In this document: positions 9,180 through 17,544 of the stretch, piece after piece
How positions within the stretch are numbered: the first letter of the stretch is position 1
Layout: the number at the start of each line of letters is the position of its first letter
Assembly: GCA_963815145.1 (NCBI GenBank)
Contig: CAWFFS010000016.1
Span: 124,001 to 188,000, forward strand
From: JAAZBV01 sp963815145
GTDB lineage: Bacteria > Desulfobacterota > DSM-4660 > Desulfatiglandales > HGW-15
Direction of reading: 5' to 3'
DNA length: 64,000 nucleotides
The notes under the pieces: generated by a model
Seen by the model: the letters and a program-made list of their open reading frames with translations, nothing else
What the model was told of the DNA's origin: nothing
Databases searched by the model: none
Translations under genes and position numbers: made by a program

Positions 9180-9941
9180 CTATTTATTATGACATGTCAA
9201 ACAAAGCGCTGATCCGGCAATGTCTTTCACCAGCAGTTTCGTTCCCGGTACGGCCTTGGTATTGTGAACATCATGGCAGGAGGCGCATTCCATCCTGTTT
9301 GAAAAAAGCATATCCGAGTTAATAGTCCCGCTGCTGCCGGCTATATCTGAAAGCTTGCTCGACGGATTATTGACAGTCTCGTTACTGTCGGTTACGCCTG
9401 AAGGCCTGGTCGACGGATTATTAACAGTCCCGCTGTTGCTGTCTATACCTGAAGGCCTGGTCGATGGATCATAGAGGTCCCCGTATTTTGATGCCAGTGC
9501 GGTATTGTATACAAAAGAAATCGGATGATTGTTGTTCGGGATAATGTCCGTAAAGCCCCTGACGAAACGAGAAGCAAGACCACCTGTAGTGGGGCCGTAG
9601 GCATCAGGTGCGATGACCCCGTCATGGCATGAAAGACACTTTTTAGATATCCCGTCCGCCGGGCTGTTCATCACAGATCCCTCTGTTGACGTGAAGGTTT
9701 TACCATACATAATGTAGGTTTGTGAGGACAGGTTAAGACTCCACAGCGGGGCGGGCAATGTCTTTGTCCCTTCCATCACATGACAGGGGAGGCAGATCTC
9801 TCCACTGCGGTTCCATGGATATTTTCGAAAGTCATGGGGGGATCCGATAAAGTTCCCCGACCAGGAGATTTGCGAAAATAGAAAAAACAGTATCGCACTC
9901 ACTGCCGGAATGGTTCTTTTCATACTCAATCTGATAAACAT
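9180..9941 (-). CDS. Exported tetraheme c-type cytochrome with internal 17-residue repeats
   Basis: 253 residues with a Sec signal (likely from the ATG at residue 7, ending near SWSG). Four heme sites are visible: CLPCH (C50), CLSCH (C102), CASCH (C219) and CLTCH (C247). The spacing and flanks (KKCLSCHDGVIAPDAYG, NNHPISFVYN, CASCHDVHN) match the N-terminal part of the 12-heme cytochrome in the same operon, so this looks like a shorter paralogue. Residues 158-208 are three tandem 17-residue repeats rich in Pro, Ser and Asn, a likely flexible linker before the last two hemes. It is the first gene of the block and lies just downstream of a terminator, so a promoter is expected at 9942-10037. Confidence 0.88.
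   Translation of the reverse strand: MFIRLSMKRTIPAVSAILFFLFSQISWSGNFIGSPHDFRKYPWNRSGEICLPCHVMEGTKTLPAPLWSLNLSSQTYIMYGKTFTSTEGSVMNSPADGISKKCLSCHDGVIAPDAYGPTTGGLASRFVRGFTDIIPNNNHPISFVYNTALASKYGDLYDPSTRPSGIDSNSGTVNNPSTRPSGVTDSNETVNNPSSKLSDIAGSSGTINSDMLFSNRMECASCHDVHNTKAVPGTKLLVKDIAGSALCLTCHNK
9318..9470 (-). repeat. Three in-frame 51-bp tandem repeats
   Basis: Three consecutive copies of a 17-codon unit (consensus NPSTRPSGxxDSNxTVN) inside the tetraheme cytochrome gene. Copies one and two are close. Copy three has diverged (NPSSKLSDIAGSSGTIN). The repeat preserves the reading frame, so copy number could change linker length without breaking the protein. Confidence 0.85.
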
Positions 9942-10037
9942 ATTCGGTTCTCTTACAACAAATGCTATGGGTGGATGCCCTGTATCAGGCTACTGCCAAA
10001 CGCACTTCAGACAATAGAAATATCGCAAGCGATGACC

Positions 10038-10068
10038 AAAAAAAGCGGGCCTTTCGAGCCCGCTTTTT
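10038..10068 (-). terminator. Rho-independent terminator after the decaheme cytochrome
   Basis: A GC-rich stem GCGGGC/GCCCGC flanked by A and T runs on both sides. Read on the minus strand it is an AAAAAGCGGGC ... GCCCGCTTTTTTT hairpin starting 28 bases after the stop at 10096. It separates the decaheme gene from the 9.9-2.3 kb operon. Confidence 0.88.
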
Positions 10069-10095
10069 CAAATCTTCGGATCAATCAACTATCCT

Positions 10096-12283
10096 TTAGA
10101 AAGGCCCTCCATTTTGGCGCATATGGTCAATGTCAGCGTTCGCCGAAACTGCATGGCAGCCGACGCACGGCATCATGTAGGGCTTGGTTTTGTATGTAGT
10201 ATCAGTCGAGGTGTGGCAGCCCACACATCTGGGCATACCATCGTCAGCCACCTGACCCGTCACAGGTGATTGAATGTTCTGCGGAAAAGTAACATCCGCC
10301 CAGTCGCGGCTTCCGGAGCCCTCTATGTTATAGAGATCGCCAGCAGAATTGGTACTGTGGACGGCATGGACCCGGTTGGCAATGGGTATAGCATGGTTGC
10401 CGGACTGATCATGGCATGACAGGCACTGATCGGTGTCGAAAACCACTGCATGACGTGCATCATGAAATGGTGCAGTTCCTGTGCCATGGCAGTCCATACA
10501 TGCATCCCCTGCTACTTTCGGTGATGCAGTAGCCGTACCGATCTGGATCGTGGTGAAGGCAGTAGATTCCAATTTATAATCGCTGTCGTTGACACGGCTG
10601 TAATCGGCCATCCTTACGCGCACCATGTAAGTCCCGGCCGTCATACCTGCGGGGATCTCCAGCAGCTGATAGCCGAAGCCTGTGCTGTCCGTGGTGACCA
10701 GTGTATCGGTACCACCTGTAAACAGGCTGTGGCCCTGGGTGGGCGTGTCTGTTGTGCTGTCGAAATTCGGATCGGTAACCGTACCCGTGGCAAGTACCGG
10801 AACGGACTTGGCCCGGGGTCCATACACATAAAGGCTGGCAACAGCCAGACCGCCGCCGCTGGTGCCGGCGTTATCCTGGGCTGTGGTGTAAATCGTGGAA
10901 TCTACAGCAGTGTCGGTCGCATAATCTGTCAGAGTGACACTCACCTTCGGCTTTTCACCTGCAATATAATAGGTGCCGTTGGCCGGCGGTGTAATAGTGA
11001 GATGCACTTTGTATTCCGGAATGTTCATCCCGGTAGGCGTCGTGTCATGGGCCACTGCAACGCTCTTACCATAACCATCGCCTGTAGCCGGGTGGCAGAC
11101 GACGCATGTGTCATTTGTCTGGATTCCACCAAGATGGTTTGCACCTGTAGCAAAGTTGACACTTGTATGGCAGCTGCCGCATATTTCTGCGGTCGGGTGG
11201 TCCATCCAGTTATCGAGCTTGTCGCCGCTTCCCAGTGCGAGATTATTGGGGTTGCTGTGGCAGACAACGCATTTCTTGATGTCCTGGGGATAAGTGACGC
11301 CTTCAAATCCCAGGCCACGTACTTCGTGCGTGAACAAGGCATCGCCTGTGCTTATCTGCTTTATTGCCATGGCGGCATGAATTTTGTGTATGAAAACTGA
11401 AAGATATGCGCTGTCATCCTGCATTTCGTCCCCATAGTGTCCCAGCGGGCTGTGGCAGAGGACACAGGCCCTGGTATTCGAGGTATGTCGAAGCATGGGC
11501 TGCCTGTTGAAACGGTGCTCCGTGGCATTTTATACAGGCGTCAGCCGTAACGAACATGCGCTGGGAAACAGAAGTCGTGACAGTTCCCCCGGTTGTCGGG
11601 GTGACAAAGTCCAGGAACCCGGCGGCATTGTTGGTAACCGCATTGCCGTTGCCGTCGCTATGGCCGGCGACAAACATAGCAAATCTCTGGGTCTGGGCCT
11701 GATTGTAGTCGGGCGCTTCAGTCGTGGCATCCGTGAACTTCGTATCAAAGACATAGCTGTAGTCACCGTTGCCATTGTTCGTTAAGGTCCCTTGCGGATA
11801 TGTACCGTATTGGCTCGGGGGAGATTCATAAGCCCAACGCTCGAAATAAGGAGAACTCCAGGTTCCCCAATCGGCTGTGGCAGTGTCAGCCGGAACAAGA
11901 TCGGCGATCATGAATTTTAAATCGTTAAGAACAATATCAGTGACCGGTCCGTCGGCGGTGGCCGCATGGAAAGATACAGTGGGGGTTCCACCAGCGTTAG
12001 TCAGGACAATATTCGATATGGTGACATCCTTTCCCGTGGGGTCGGGGTGGGCTGCTGCGATATCGGCTATTTTACCTGCCCCATGACATACCGCGCAGGT
12101 TTCGGCTGTGGCGGTTACATCAGCGTCCGTACCGGCAGGTCCGGCAGGTCCGGTAGCTCCTGTGGGTCCGGCGGGTCCGGTATCCCCCGTATCCCCTTTG
12201 AGGCAGCCAACAAGAAAAACAGCCCCTAAAATAATAATGATGCAAAAAAGTGCATACTCCCTAATTAAGTGACTTCGTTTCAT
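10096..12283 (-). CDS. OmcA/MtrC-family decaheme surface lipoprotein cytochrome (one frameshift)
   Basis: Two overlapping minus-strand frames (12283-11414 and 11496-10096) form one gene of about 725 residues. The start has an AGGAGGAG site, a lipoprotein signal (lipobox LVGC) and a short collagen-like G-x-y linker (GDTGDTGPAGPTGATGPA). Two hemes lie in the first part (CAVCH, CIKCH) and eight in the second (CVLCH, CVVCH, CGSCH, CVVCH, CMDCH, CLSCH, CVGCH, CVGCH), ten in all as in OmcA/MtrC extracellular reductases. Removing one base from the CCC at 11469-11471 joins the frames as HASTYLEYQACVLCH, giving normal heme 2-3 spacing. It is probably the terminal surface reductase for the adjoining conduit. 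The break is probably a sequencing error. Confidence 0.85.
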
Positions 12284-13124
12284 TTTTCTCCTCCTGCCCT
12301 AATAGCTCAACAGTTTAAAATTTTTATGGTTTATATATGGTTTATGTTTTGCGCTTCCCGGCATAGTCAGAAAAGCTAAACAGCATTCGAGATTTATAAA
12401 ATATTTAATCTTGCAATTACTTTTTTGGTAATAAAAATACCTTCCTAATTATTTTCTATCCATAAGGTTTACTATGTATTTTATATACGGTTCTTATGTA
12501 GACCAAAGGATCGAAAATACCGAAAAAATAGGAATATTCATCTGATTTACAAACTTTAAATGGGTATTGTAAATATGGGAGGAGAAGAAGTTGCCAAATT
12601 TATCAAAGTTATAAAAAACATCTTCCGGGTGTGTAAAGAGAGTTCACCTGCGTAGACTTGTATAACCTAATCTGGAAAAGAACTAAAATTATATTGGGTG
12701 AAGCCATTGGGGCATGCAAAGGTTTCATTGTCATTCTGAAGATAATCCTCCGGCTGGTCGGTTACATTTTTTTACTGGAAACCTGCGGAGAAAATTTTAA
12801 GGCTTATTTGGATCAGAACAAAAATGAAATCATCTTGTATTAATCGTTTTAAAAAAATAAAAATGTAGCATCCTAAAATTACGTCTATTATTTTTTTGAT
12901 AAAAAGTCTTCTTTGAAATCATAAATTTTATAGAAGTCAGCATTGTGTGTCAATAGAAAATCACCCCGGCATATTGTAAGCTTAATCGGCAATCTCAAAA
13001 TAAAAACTGTAAAATTTCTTAATGCAATATTGAAATTTATTTGCTCCCTCCTTTATAATGGTCAGTAAAAAAATATAATTCAGAACTATGATTTTATCTT
13101 AATTTAATTTTTAAGAGGATACGC
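12284..13124. other. AT-rich divergent intergenic region
   Basis: About 840 bases between the divergent decaheme cytochrome and aldehyde oxidoreductase genes. It is strongly AT-rich. It must hold promoters for both; a plausible one for the plus-strand gene is at 13030-13059. A TTG-started 61-codon frame (12658-12843) and a 31-codon frame ending near 12657 have no recognisable features and are not called. No RNA gene or clear terminator was seen. Confidence 0.6.
13030..13059 (+). promoter_or_regulatory. Candidate sigma-70 promoter for the aldehyde oxidoreductase gene
   Basis: TTGAAA at 13030-13035 and a perfect TATAAT at 13054-13059, 18 bases apart, about 65 bases upstream of the ATG at 13125. 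The region is AT-rich, so a chance match is possible. Confidence 0.45.
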
Positions 13125-14999
13125 ATGTATGATTATTTAAAAGTCCTGCTACTGGATTGTGAGACATCCTTCAGTAAAATTCTCCGGTACAGGATCGGGG
13201 ATTTTTTTGGACCTGTTGACCTGGGTTTGCACCTTTCCGGGAAATATAACAGCCTTAATATAGGAGCAGGGCTTCTTGCCGGTTCAATACTTCCGGGTTC
13301 AAACAGACTTATTTTTACAGGTTTTTCCCCATGCTGGGGAGGGTTTTATATTTCATCCATGGGGGGAGCAGGCCTGGTTTTCGATAATCTTGGAATCAAT
13401 ATGATCTCGCTGATTGGAAAAGCAAACGTTCCTTCTATGCTGTGCCTTAACAGACCCCATGGCGAAGATATCCACATAGACATAGTTCCAGTGGATATAA
13501 ACAAAATCTGGAAGCAGGGTGAAGGCGGGATATTTTCCTTGACAGAGCACGCACTCAATATTTTTCAGGATAGATATGAAAATGATCCGCGCGTCCTGGT
13601 AACAGGGCCTGCTTCAGAAGCAACTGATTTTGGAGCAATAGCCTCTTTCCCTGTCAATAAGAAGAAGCTATCCCATGTTGATACCTGGGCTGGCAGGGGA
13701 GGTTTCGGTTCCAAAATGTTCAGGGAGCATGGTATTTGCGCTATTATTTATGGCGGCACTTTTATCGATGATGATTTTCAGGATCGGAAGGTGGCGGATG
13801 GATGGTTTGAAGCCAAGTATCAAAAAAAGATGACTGCCAAAGACTTTGAAGCGACATCAAAATACCGATTTGAGCCTGCATTTGATACCGGAGGGACATT
13901 TGGGGTTAATTTTGCCACTATTGGAAGCAGACTGATTTTTTTTAATTATAAAAGCATTTATATGGAGGAGGATGAGCGTCTATCCATCTATAACAAACTT
14001 GTTCGTGATCATTATCTGAAACAGTTTAATGAAGAAACTATTAAAACAAAGCAGTATTACAACTGCGGTGAGCCCTGCGTGGCTGTCTGCAAAAAAATGC
14101 GAGGTGAATATAAAAAGGACTATGAACCTTATCAGACATTGGGGCCTTTAATCGGCATTTTCGATCAACGTGCGGCTGAAAAACTTAATAATCATGCCAA
14201 TATGTATGGTTTTGACGCAATCTCCGCAGGGGGTGTTCTGGGCTGGCTGATGGAATGTATTTCAGAGAACCTGTTAACTCCTGAAGAACTGGGAATTAAC
14301 AGATATCCTGTTTTCTCCCCCAAGGAATTTTCTGTGGTGACAGATTCAATGCATAATGCTGAAATGGCTATGAGTCTGCTTGATTCCATGATTGAAAGAA
14401 AGGGTATATTGAACCTTGAGGAAGGCCCCAGAAAACTGGCCAGGCGTCTCAGCAGAGAAAAAGGTAAAAAAATTCTGGACGCTTTTCTGTTCAACGGATT
14501 TGGTCGTAAAGGCTGGATAGTACCCAACCAGTACTGGACTCCCGGAGTATTATCCCCCATGGCCATCATGGGAAAATATTATATGCACTATGCTGATGAA
14601 TATCTTCCTCCCCGTGAACTTGGCAGAAAAAATGCCGGTCGTATGGTTAAGGAACTTGCTCTGGATAACCTGGGATTTTGCCGTTTTCACAGGTTGTGGG
14701 CAGAAGAAATGCTGCCGGATATTATGGATGTTATTTATGGGCTAAAGGATAAATTTATAAAGAATATACCTATGACTGCGAGCCGTATTAACAGCCGTAA
14801 TGCGTCTGTGTTTTGGGAATCAGAGAAAAATATTGATTTTATATATACCTTTTTAAAACGACGCCATACCACGGAAGGAGATAATAACTCAGACCTCTCA
14901 AAGTGGATTAAAAAATTTGAAAAAGACAAAAAAGAGGCCGCACTGAATTTCTGGTATGAGATTCATAAAGGTATCTCAGAATCTCTGCGAGAATTTTAA
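13125..14999 (+). CDS. Tungsten-type aldehyde:ferredoxin oxidoreductase family protein
   Basis: 624 residues, the usual size of the AOR family, which oxidises aldehydes (or runs in reverse on acids) with a bis-pterin W or Mo cofactor and one 4Fe-4S cluster. The N-terminal domain has the family core (GAGLLAGSILPGSNRLIFTG, then GGFYISSMGGAGLVFDNLG). Cluster ligands are C314, C318 and C322 in NCGEPCVAVC and C519 in LDNLGFCRFH. The first spacing is CX3CX3C rather than the classical CX2CX3C. The pterin-binding segment ANMYGFDAISAGG is present. The cytosolic enzyme would pass electrons to ferredoxin, which the Rnf complex in this window could use. The substrate is unknown. The neighbouring cupins may act on related compounds. 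Confidence 0.9.
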   Translation: MYDYLKVLLLDCETSFSKILRYRIGDFFGPVDLGLHLSGKYNSLNIGAGLLAGSILPGSNRLIFTGFSPCWGGFYISSMGGAGLVFDNLGINMISLIGKANVPSMLCLNRPHGEDIHIDIVPVDINKIWKQGEGGIFSLTEHALNIFQDRYENDPRVLVTGPASEATDFGAIASFPVNKKKLSHVDTWAGRGGFGSKMFREHGICAIIYGGTFIDDDFQDRKVADGWFEAKYQKKMTAKDFEATSKYRFEPAFDTGGTFGVNFATIGSRLIFFNYKSIYMEEDERLSIYNKLVRDHYLKQFNEETIKTKQYYNCGEPCVAVCKKMRGEYKKDYEPYQTLGPLIGIFDQRAAEKLNNHANMYGFDAISAGGVLGWLMECISENLLTPEELGINRYPVFSPKEFSVVTDSMHNAEMAMSLLDSMIERKGILNLEEGPRKLARRLSREKGKKILDAFLFNGFGRKGWIVPNQYWTPGVLSPMAIMGKYYMHYADEYLPPRELGRKNAGRMVKELALDNLGFCRFHRLWAEEMLPDIMDVIYGLKDKFIKNIPMTASRINSRNASVFWESEKNIDFIYTFLKRRHTTEGDNNSDLSKWIKKFEKDKKEAALNFWYEIHKGISESLREF

Positions 15000-15066
15000 T
15001 GGGAAGTAACAGGGCAGACCTTCATTCTATGATAAATAACCTTAACTCAATTGCAGGTAGCAAATC

Positions 15067-15198
15067 ATGTCGTACAATTTAAAACTCAATGTGGAAGACC
15101 GGTTAATCATAGTCGACGTGATAGTGGTGGGCTGCCTCGGACGGACTCTGTATCGAAGAAAAGATTTTGATCCGGTTTTTCTCATGAATGGTTTCTGA
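15067..15198 (+). CDS. Possible 43-residue small ORF after the aldehyde oxidoreductase gene
   Basis: An ATG-started frame beginning MSYNLKLNVEDRL and ending VFLMNGF, 67 bases after the aldehyde oxidoreductase stop and on the same strand, with a weak AGGT upstream. The VFLMNGF segment faintly recalls the VLVNG strand of MoaD/ThiS-like proteins often encoded beside such enzymes, but there is no C-terminal Gly-Gly. It may be a decayed remnant or chance. It is listed so that the 294-base gap is described. Confidence 0.2.
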   Translation: MSYNLKLNVEDRLIIVDVIVVGCLGRTLYRRKDFDPVFLMNGF

Positions 15199-15293
15199 GT
15201 TGCTAAATATAAGCAAAATAGAGTATTATGGTACAAAATTATCATCTGTTCATCACGAAAGGCACGGTCGTGATCGTGCCGGGAGGAAAATTC

Positions 15294-16259
15294 ATGTCAG
15301 AGACACGTTACGGTCACCTCATCAAACCGCTCGGTTTTAAGGGAACATACAGCCGGCTGAAGACCTATTACGCAGCCAACAATACAAGCCCGGAGACAGC
15401 GAAAATCGTCAGGCTAAACGGGCATGACCATCTGGAAGGGCTGGACCTGAGTCTGGCCTTCGAGTATCACGATGGTCTTGGTACGTGGTATGGCGAAGAC
15501 AAGCCGCATACCCACGACTATCCGGAGATACAGTTTTTCGTCGGTCTGGATACTGCCGCTATCAACTACCTCGGGGCGGACGTGGAGTATTGCCTCGGAA
15601 GCGATCTGAAGACTTATAAATTCAGTGAGCCGACGGTCATCGTCGTGCCTGAGGGCGTGCCCCATGGACCGATTCGGACCACAAGGATGTACAGTACTCG
15701 CGGCTACGCCTGCTACAGGATCAGCCTTACCTCCACACCGGACAAGGCCACGGCAGGAATGACCGGCGTAAAGGGTAAAAGCCAGGCGCACCTGTTGAAG
15801 CCGCTCAAGCAGAATATAATGATCCAGAGGAGGAAGCTCATCGCGGAGATGGCATCACAGCCGACCCGCAAGGGGCCGGTGATGTCTCTCGGCCCTGGCA
15901 ATGCCGACCATCTGGCCTGGTTCTATGGTAAGGACCTCGAGGGCCTGAACGCCAACATGGACTGGGGCTTCTTCAGCAGCCCGGGGCTGTGGCACCGAGG
16001 TGTTGGAGCACATATCCACAGGGCTGACGAGGTGCTCGTTTTCGTGGGAACGGACCCGTCCTGTCCGGGCAATCTCGGAGCGGACATTGAGATAGACATT
16101 GGCAAGGAGCGCGAACGGCTCCATGTCACCGAGCCGTCCGTCGTCGTTATGCCGGGCGGCGTGCCTCACGGCCCATTCGTTACCCACTGGGTAGACCGTC
16201 CCTTCGCCTTCTTTTCTGTCAACCTGGCCGGGGACCCGCGCATGACATTCATCGACTGA
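15294..16259 (+). CDS. Double-cupin protein, copy 1
   Basis: 321 residues from the ATG at 15294, chosen because GGGAGGA lies just upstream; an earlier in-frame ATG at 15228 has no ribosome site. Two cupin domains are arranged head to tail, each with a metal-site-like HxH....E motif (PHTHDYPEIQFFVGLD in the first, AHIHRADEVLVFVGTD in the second) and a closing P-x-G-V-P-HGP strand. Cupins are small beta-barrels that bind a metal and often a small acid or sugar. No signal peptide is seen, so it is probably cytosolic. The gene is clearly GC-richer than the aldehyde oxidoreductase gene before it. The downstream gene is a paralogue 22 bases away. The function is unknown. Confidence 0.78.
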   Translation: MSETRYGHLIKPLGFKGTYSRLKTYYAANNTSPETAKIVRLNGHDHLEGLDLSLAFEYHDGLGTWYGEDKPHTHDYPEIQFFVGLDTAAINYLGADVEYCLGSDLKTYKFSEPTVIVVPEGVPHGPIRTTRMYSTRGYACYRISLTSTPDKATAGMTGVKGKSQAHLLKPLKQNIMIQRRKLIAEMASQPTRKGPVMSLGPGNADHLAWFYGKDLEGLNANMDWGFFSSPGLWHRGVGAHIHRADEVLVFVGTDPSCPGNLGADIEIDIGKERERLHVTEPSVVVMPGGVPHGPFVTHWVDRPFAFFSVNLAGDPRMTFID

Positions 16260-16281
16260 TTAAACAGCGGAGGACATATAA

Positions 16282-17352
16282 ATGACAAACAAAAAGTACG
16301 AACGCCTGCTGAAACCATTAAAAATGGCAGAGATGCCCGGCATTGAAAATATTTTCCGTAACACCGGCAATGCAGACGTCAATCGATGGCTCAACGGCCG
16401 GGATCACATGGAGGGTGTCAAGCTCAACTTCTCCTGGGGTTTCTACACCGGGCTCGGGGACTGGCACCCCGGGATGGACCCGCATGTACACCCGTACCCG
16501 GAATGCCTCGTCTTTGTGGGGCTTGATCCACACCGGCCGGATTATCTAGGGGCAAAGCTCCAGTACTGCCTCGGCAAGGAGCTGGAGATACACAAATTCG
16601 ACAGGCCTACCTGCGTAATCGCGCCGGCCGGGTTCTATCACTGCCCCTCGGTTACGCTCGACGTGACCAGCCCCATCGGCTATAGCTTCTTCATCATTTC
16701 GCTCGGTTCGGACCCGGCGAGCCGCTGGCTCGGCGATGGTCTCAGCGACGAGGAGATAAAGGCGCGGGAGACTTCCTCAGCCGCAGACAATCGGCCCTCG
16801 CCGATGAATTCCTCCTTCGGGAAGAAACGCGTACACGTAGCAGAAAATACTGTCTCCTACGGCCACCTCTACGATGACTACCTCGTAACAATGAAGCCCA
16901 ACACGTTCAACGGCCATCGGATTTCAAAAGAGCGGAAGACTCTCTATGGTGAGATGGCGGACGGCGAATGGAAGCCAGGCCCTGGTCTAAACCCGGACGC
17001 AGTCTGGCTGTTCGGGCAGGACCTGCTCGGCATTAAGGTTAATTTCTGCTGGACCATCCACACTCAGCCCGGGGCCTGGATGCGTGGTCCGGGTAAAGGC
17101 GCACACGTCCACCCGGTTGACGAGGTGCTCGTCTTCGCTGGGACTGAGCCTGCTGACATCGACTACCTGGGCGCGGAAATACAGATAGACCTCGGAGTTG
17201 AGCACGAGCGGTACGTGATAGACAAGCCGACGGCTGTCGTTATCCCGGCGGGGACTCCGCACAATCCAATCGTAACGCGGTGGGTGGACCATCCCTACGG
17301 CGTGCTCATGATGTCGCTTGGGAAGAACCACGAAACGAAGTACGTGGACTAG
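16282..17352 (+). CDS. Double-cupin protein, copy 2
   Basis: 356 residues, with a GGAGGA site before the ATG. It has the same two-domain plan as the gene 22 bases upstream: PHVHPYPECLVFVGLD in domain 1 and AHVHPVDEVLVFAGTE in domain 2, each followed by YLGA and a P-x-G-x-x-H closing strand (APAGFYHCP, PAGTPHNP). The protein pair is therefore four related cupin domains, probably from two rounds of duplication. The copies differ enough to suggest distinct ligands or a hetero-oligomer. The GC-rich composition is shared by both copies and ends sharply downstream, compatible with acquisition as a unit. A terminator follows at 17509. No enzyme family can be named. Confidence 0.78.
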   Translation: MTNKKYERLLKPLKMAEMPGIENIFRNTGNADVNRWLNGRDHMEGVKLNFSWGFYTGLGDWHPGMDPHVHPYPECLVFVGLDPHRPDYLGAKLQYCLGKELEIHKFDRPTCVIAPAGFYHCPSVTLDVTSPIGYSFFIISLGSDPASRWLGDGLSDEEIKARETSSAADNRPSPMNSSFGKKRVHVAENTVSYGHLYDDYLVTMKPNTFNGHRISKERKTLYGEMADGEWKPGPGLNPDAVWLFGQDLLGIKVNFCWTIHTQPGAWMRGPGKGAHVHPVDEVLVFAGTEPADIDYLGAEIQIDLGVEHERYVIDKPTAVVIPAGTPHNPIVTRWVDHPYGVLMMSLGKNHETKYVD

Positions 17353-17360
17353 GTGCCACC

Positions 17361-17429
17361 CATCCTGGTTTCCGGCAGGCTGGCGAACTGTGCTATCTGA
17401 TCACGGAAGGTGTCCACGTATTTGAATGA
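17361..17429 (+). pseudogene. Possible remnant of a cyclic-nucleotide-binding-like domain
   Basis: A 22-codon frame with no start codon, reading FRQAGELCYLITEGVHVFE before a stop. It resembles the GDxLYLIxEGxVxVFE strand pair of CRP-type domains. It lies between the second cupin gene and its terminator. It is too short to be sure. Confidence 0.2.
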
Positions 17430-17508
17430 TCAGTGAGATTTCAGAAAATTTTGTGGACGGATCAAATCTCCGCTTTGCGCTTGATGATTCAATCGGCTGA
17501 TGTCTTAT

Positions 17509-17544
17509 GAGGTCTTCATTTTTTGCATGAAGACCTCTTTTGTT
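17509..17544 (+). terminator. Rho-independent terminator after the cupin pair
   Basis: A perfect 11-bp stem GAGGTCTTCAT / ATGAAGACCTC with a 7-base loop and a T-rich tail on the plus strand. There is no T run on the other strand, so it serves the cupin transcript and not the convergent gene whose stop is at 17545. Confidence 0.87.

Noticed and set aside
2261..12283. Classical MtrCAB operon
   Set aside because: There is a decaheme MtrC/OmcA-type gene, but no adjacent periplasmic decaheme MtrA and the barrel is not recognisably MtrB, so a variant conduit is the safer description.
12658..12843. A 61-codon TTG-started frame in the divergent gap
   Set aside because: No ribosome site, AT-rich sequence and no recognisable pattern; likely chance.
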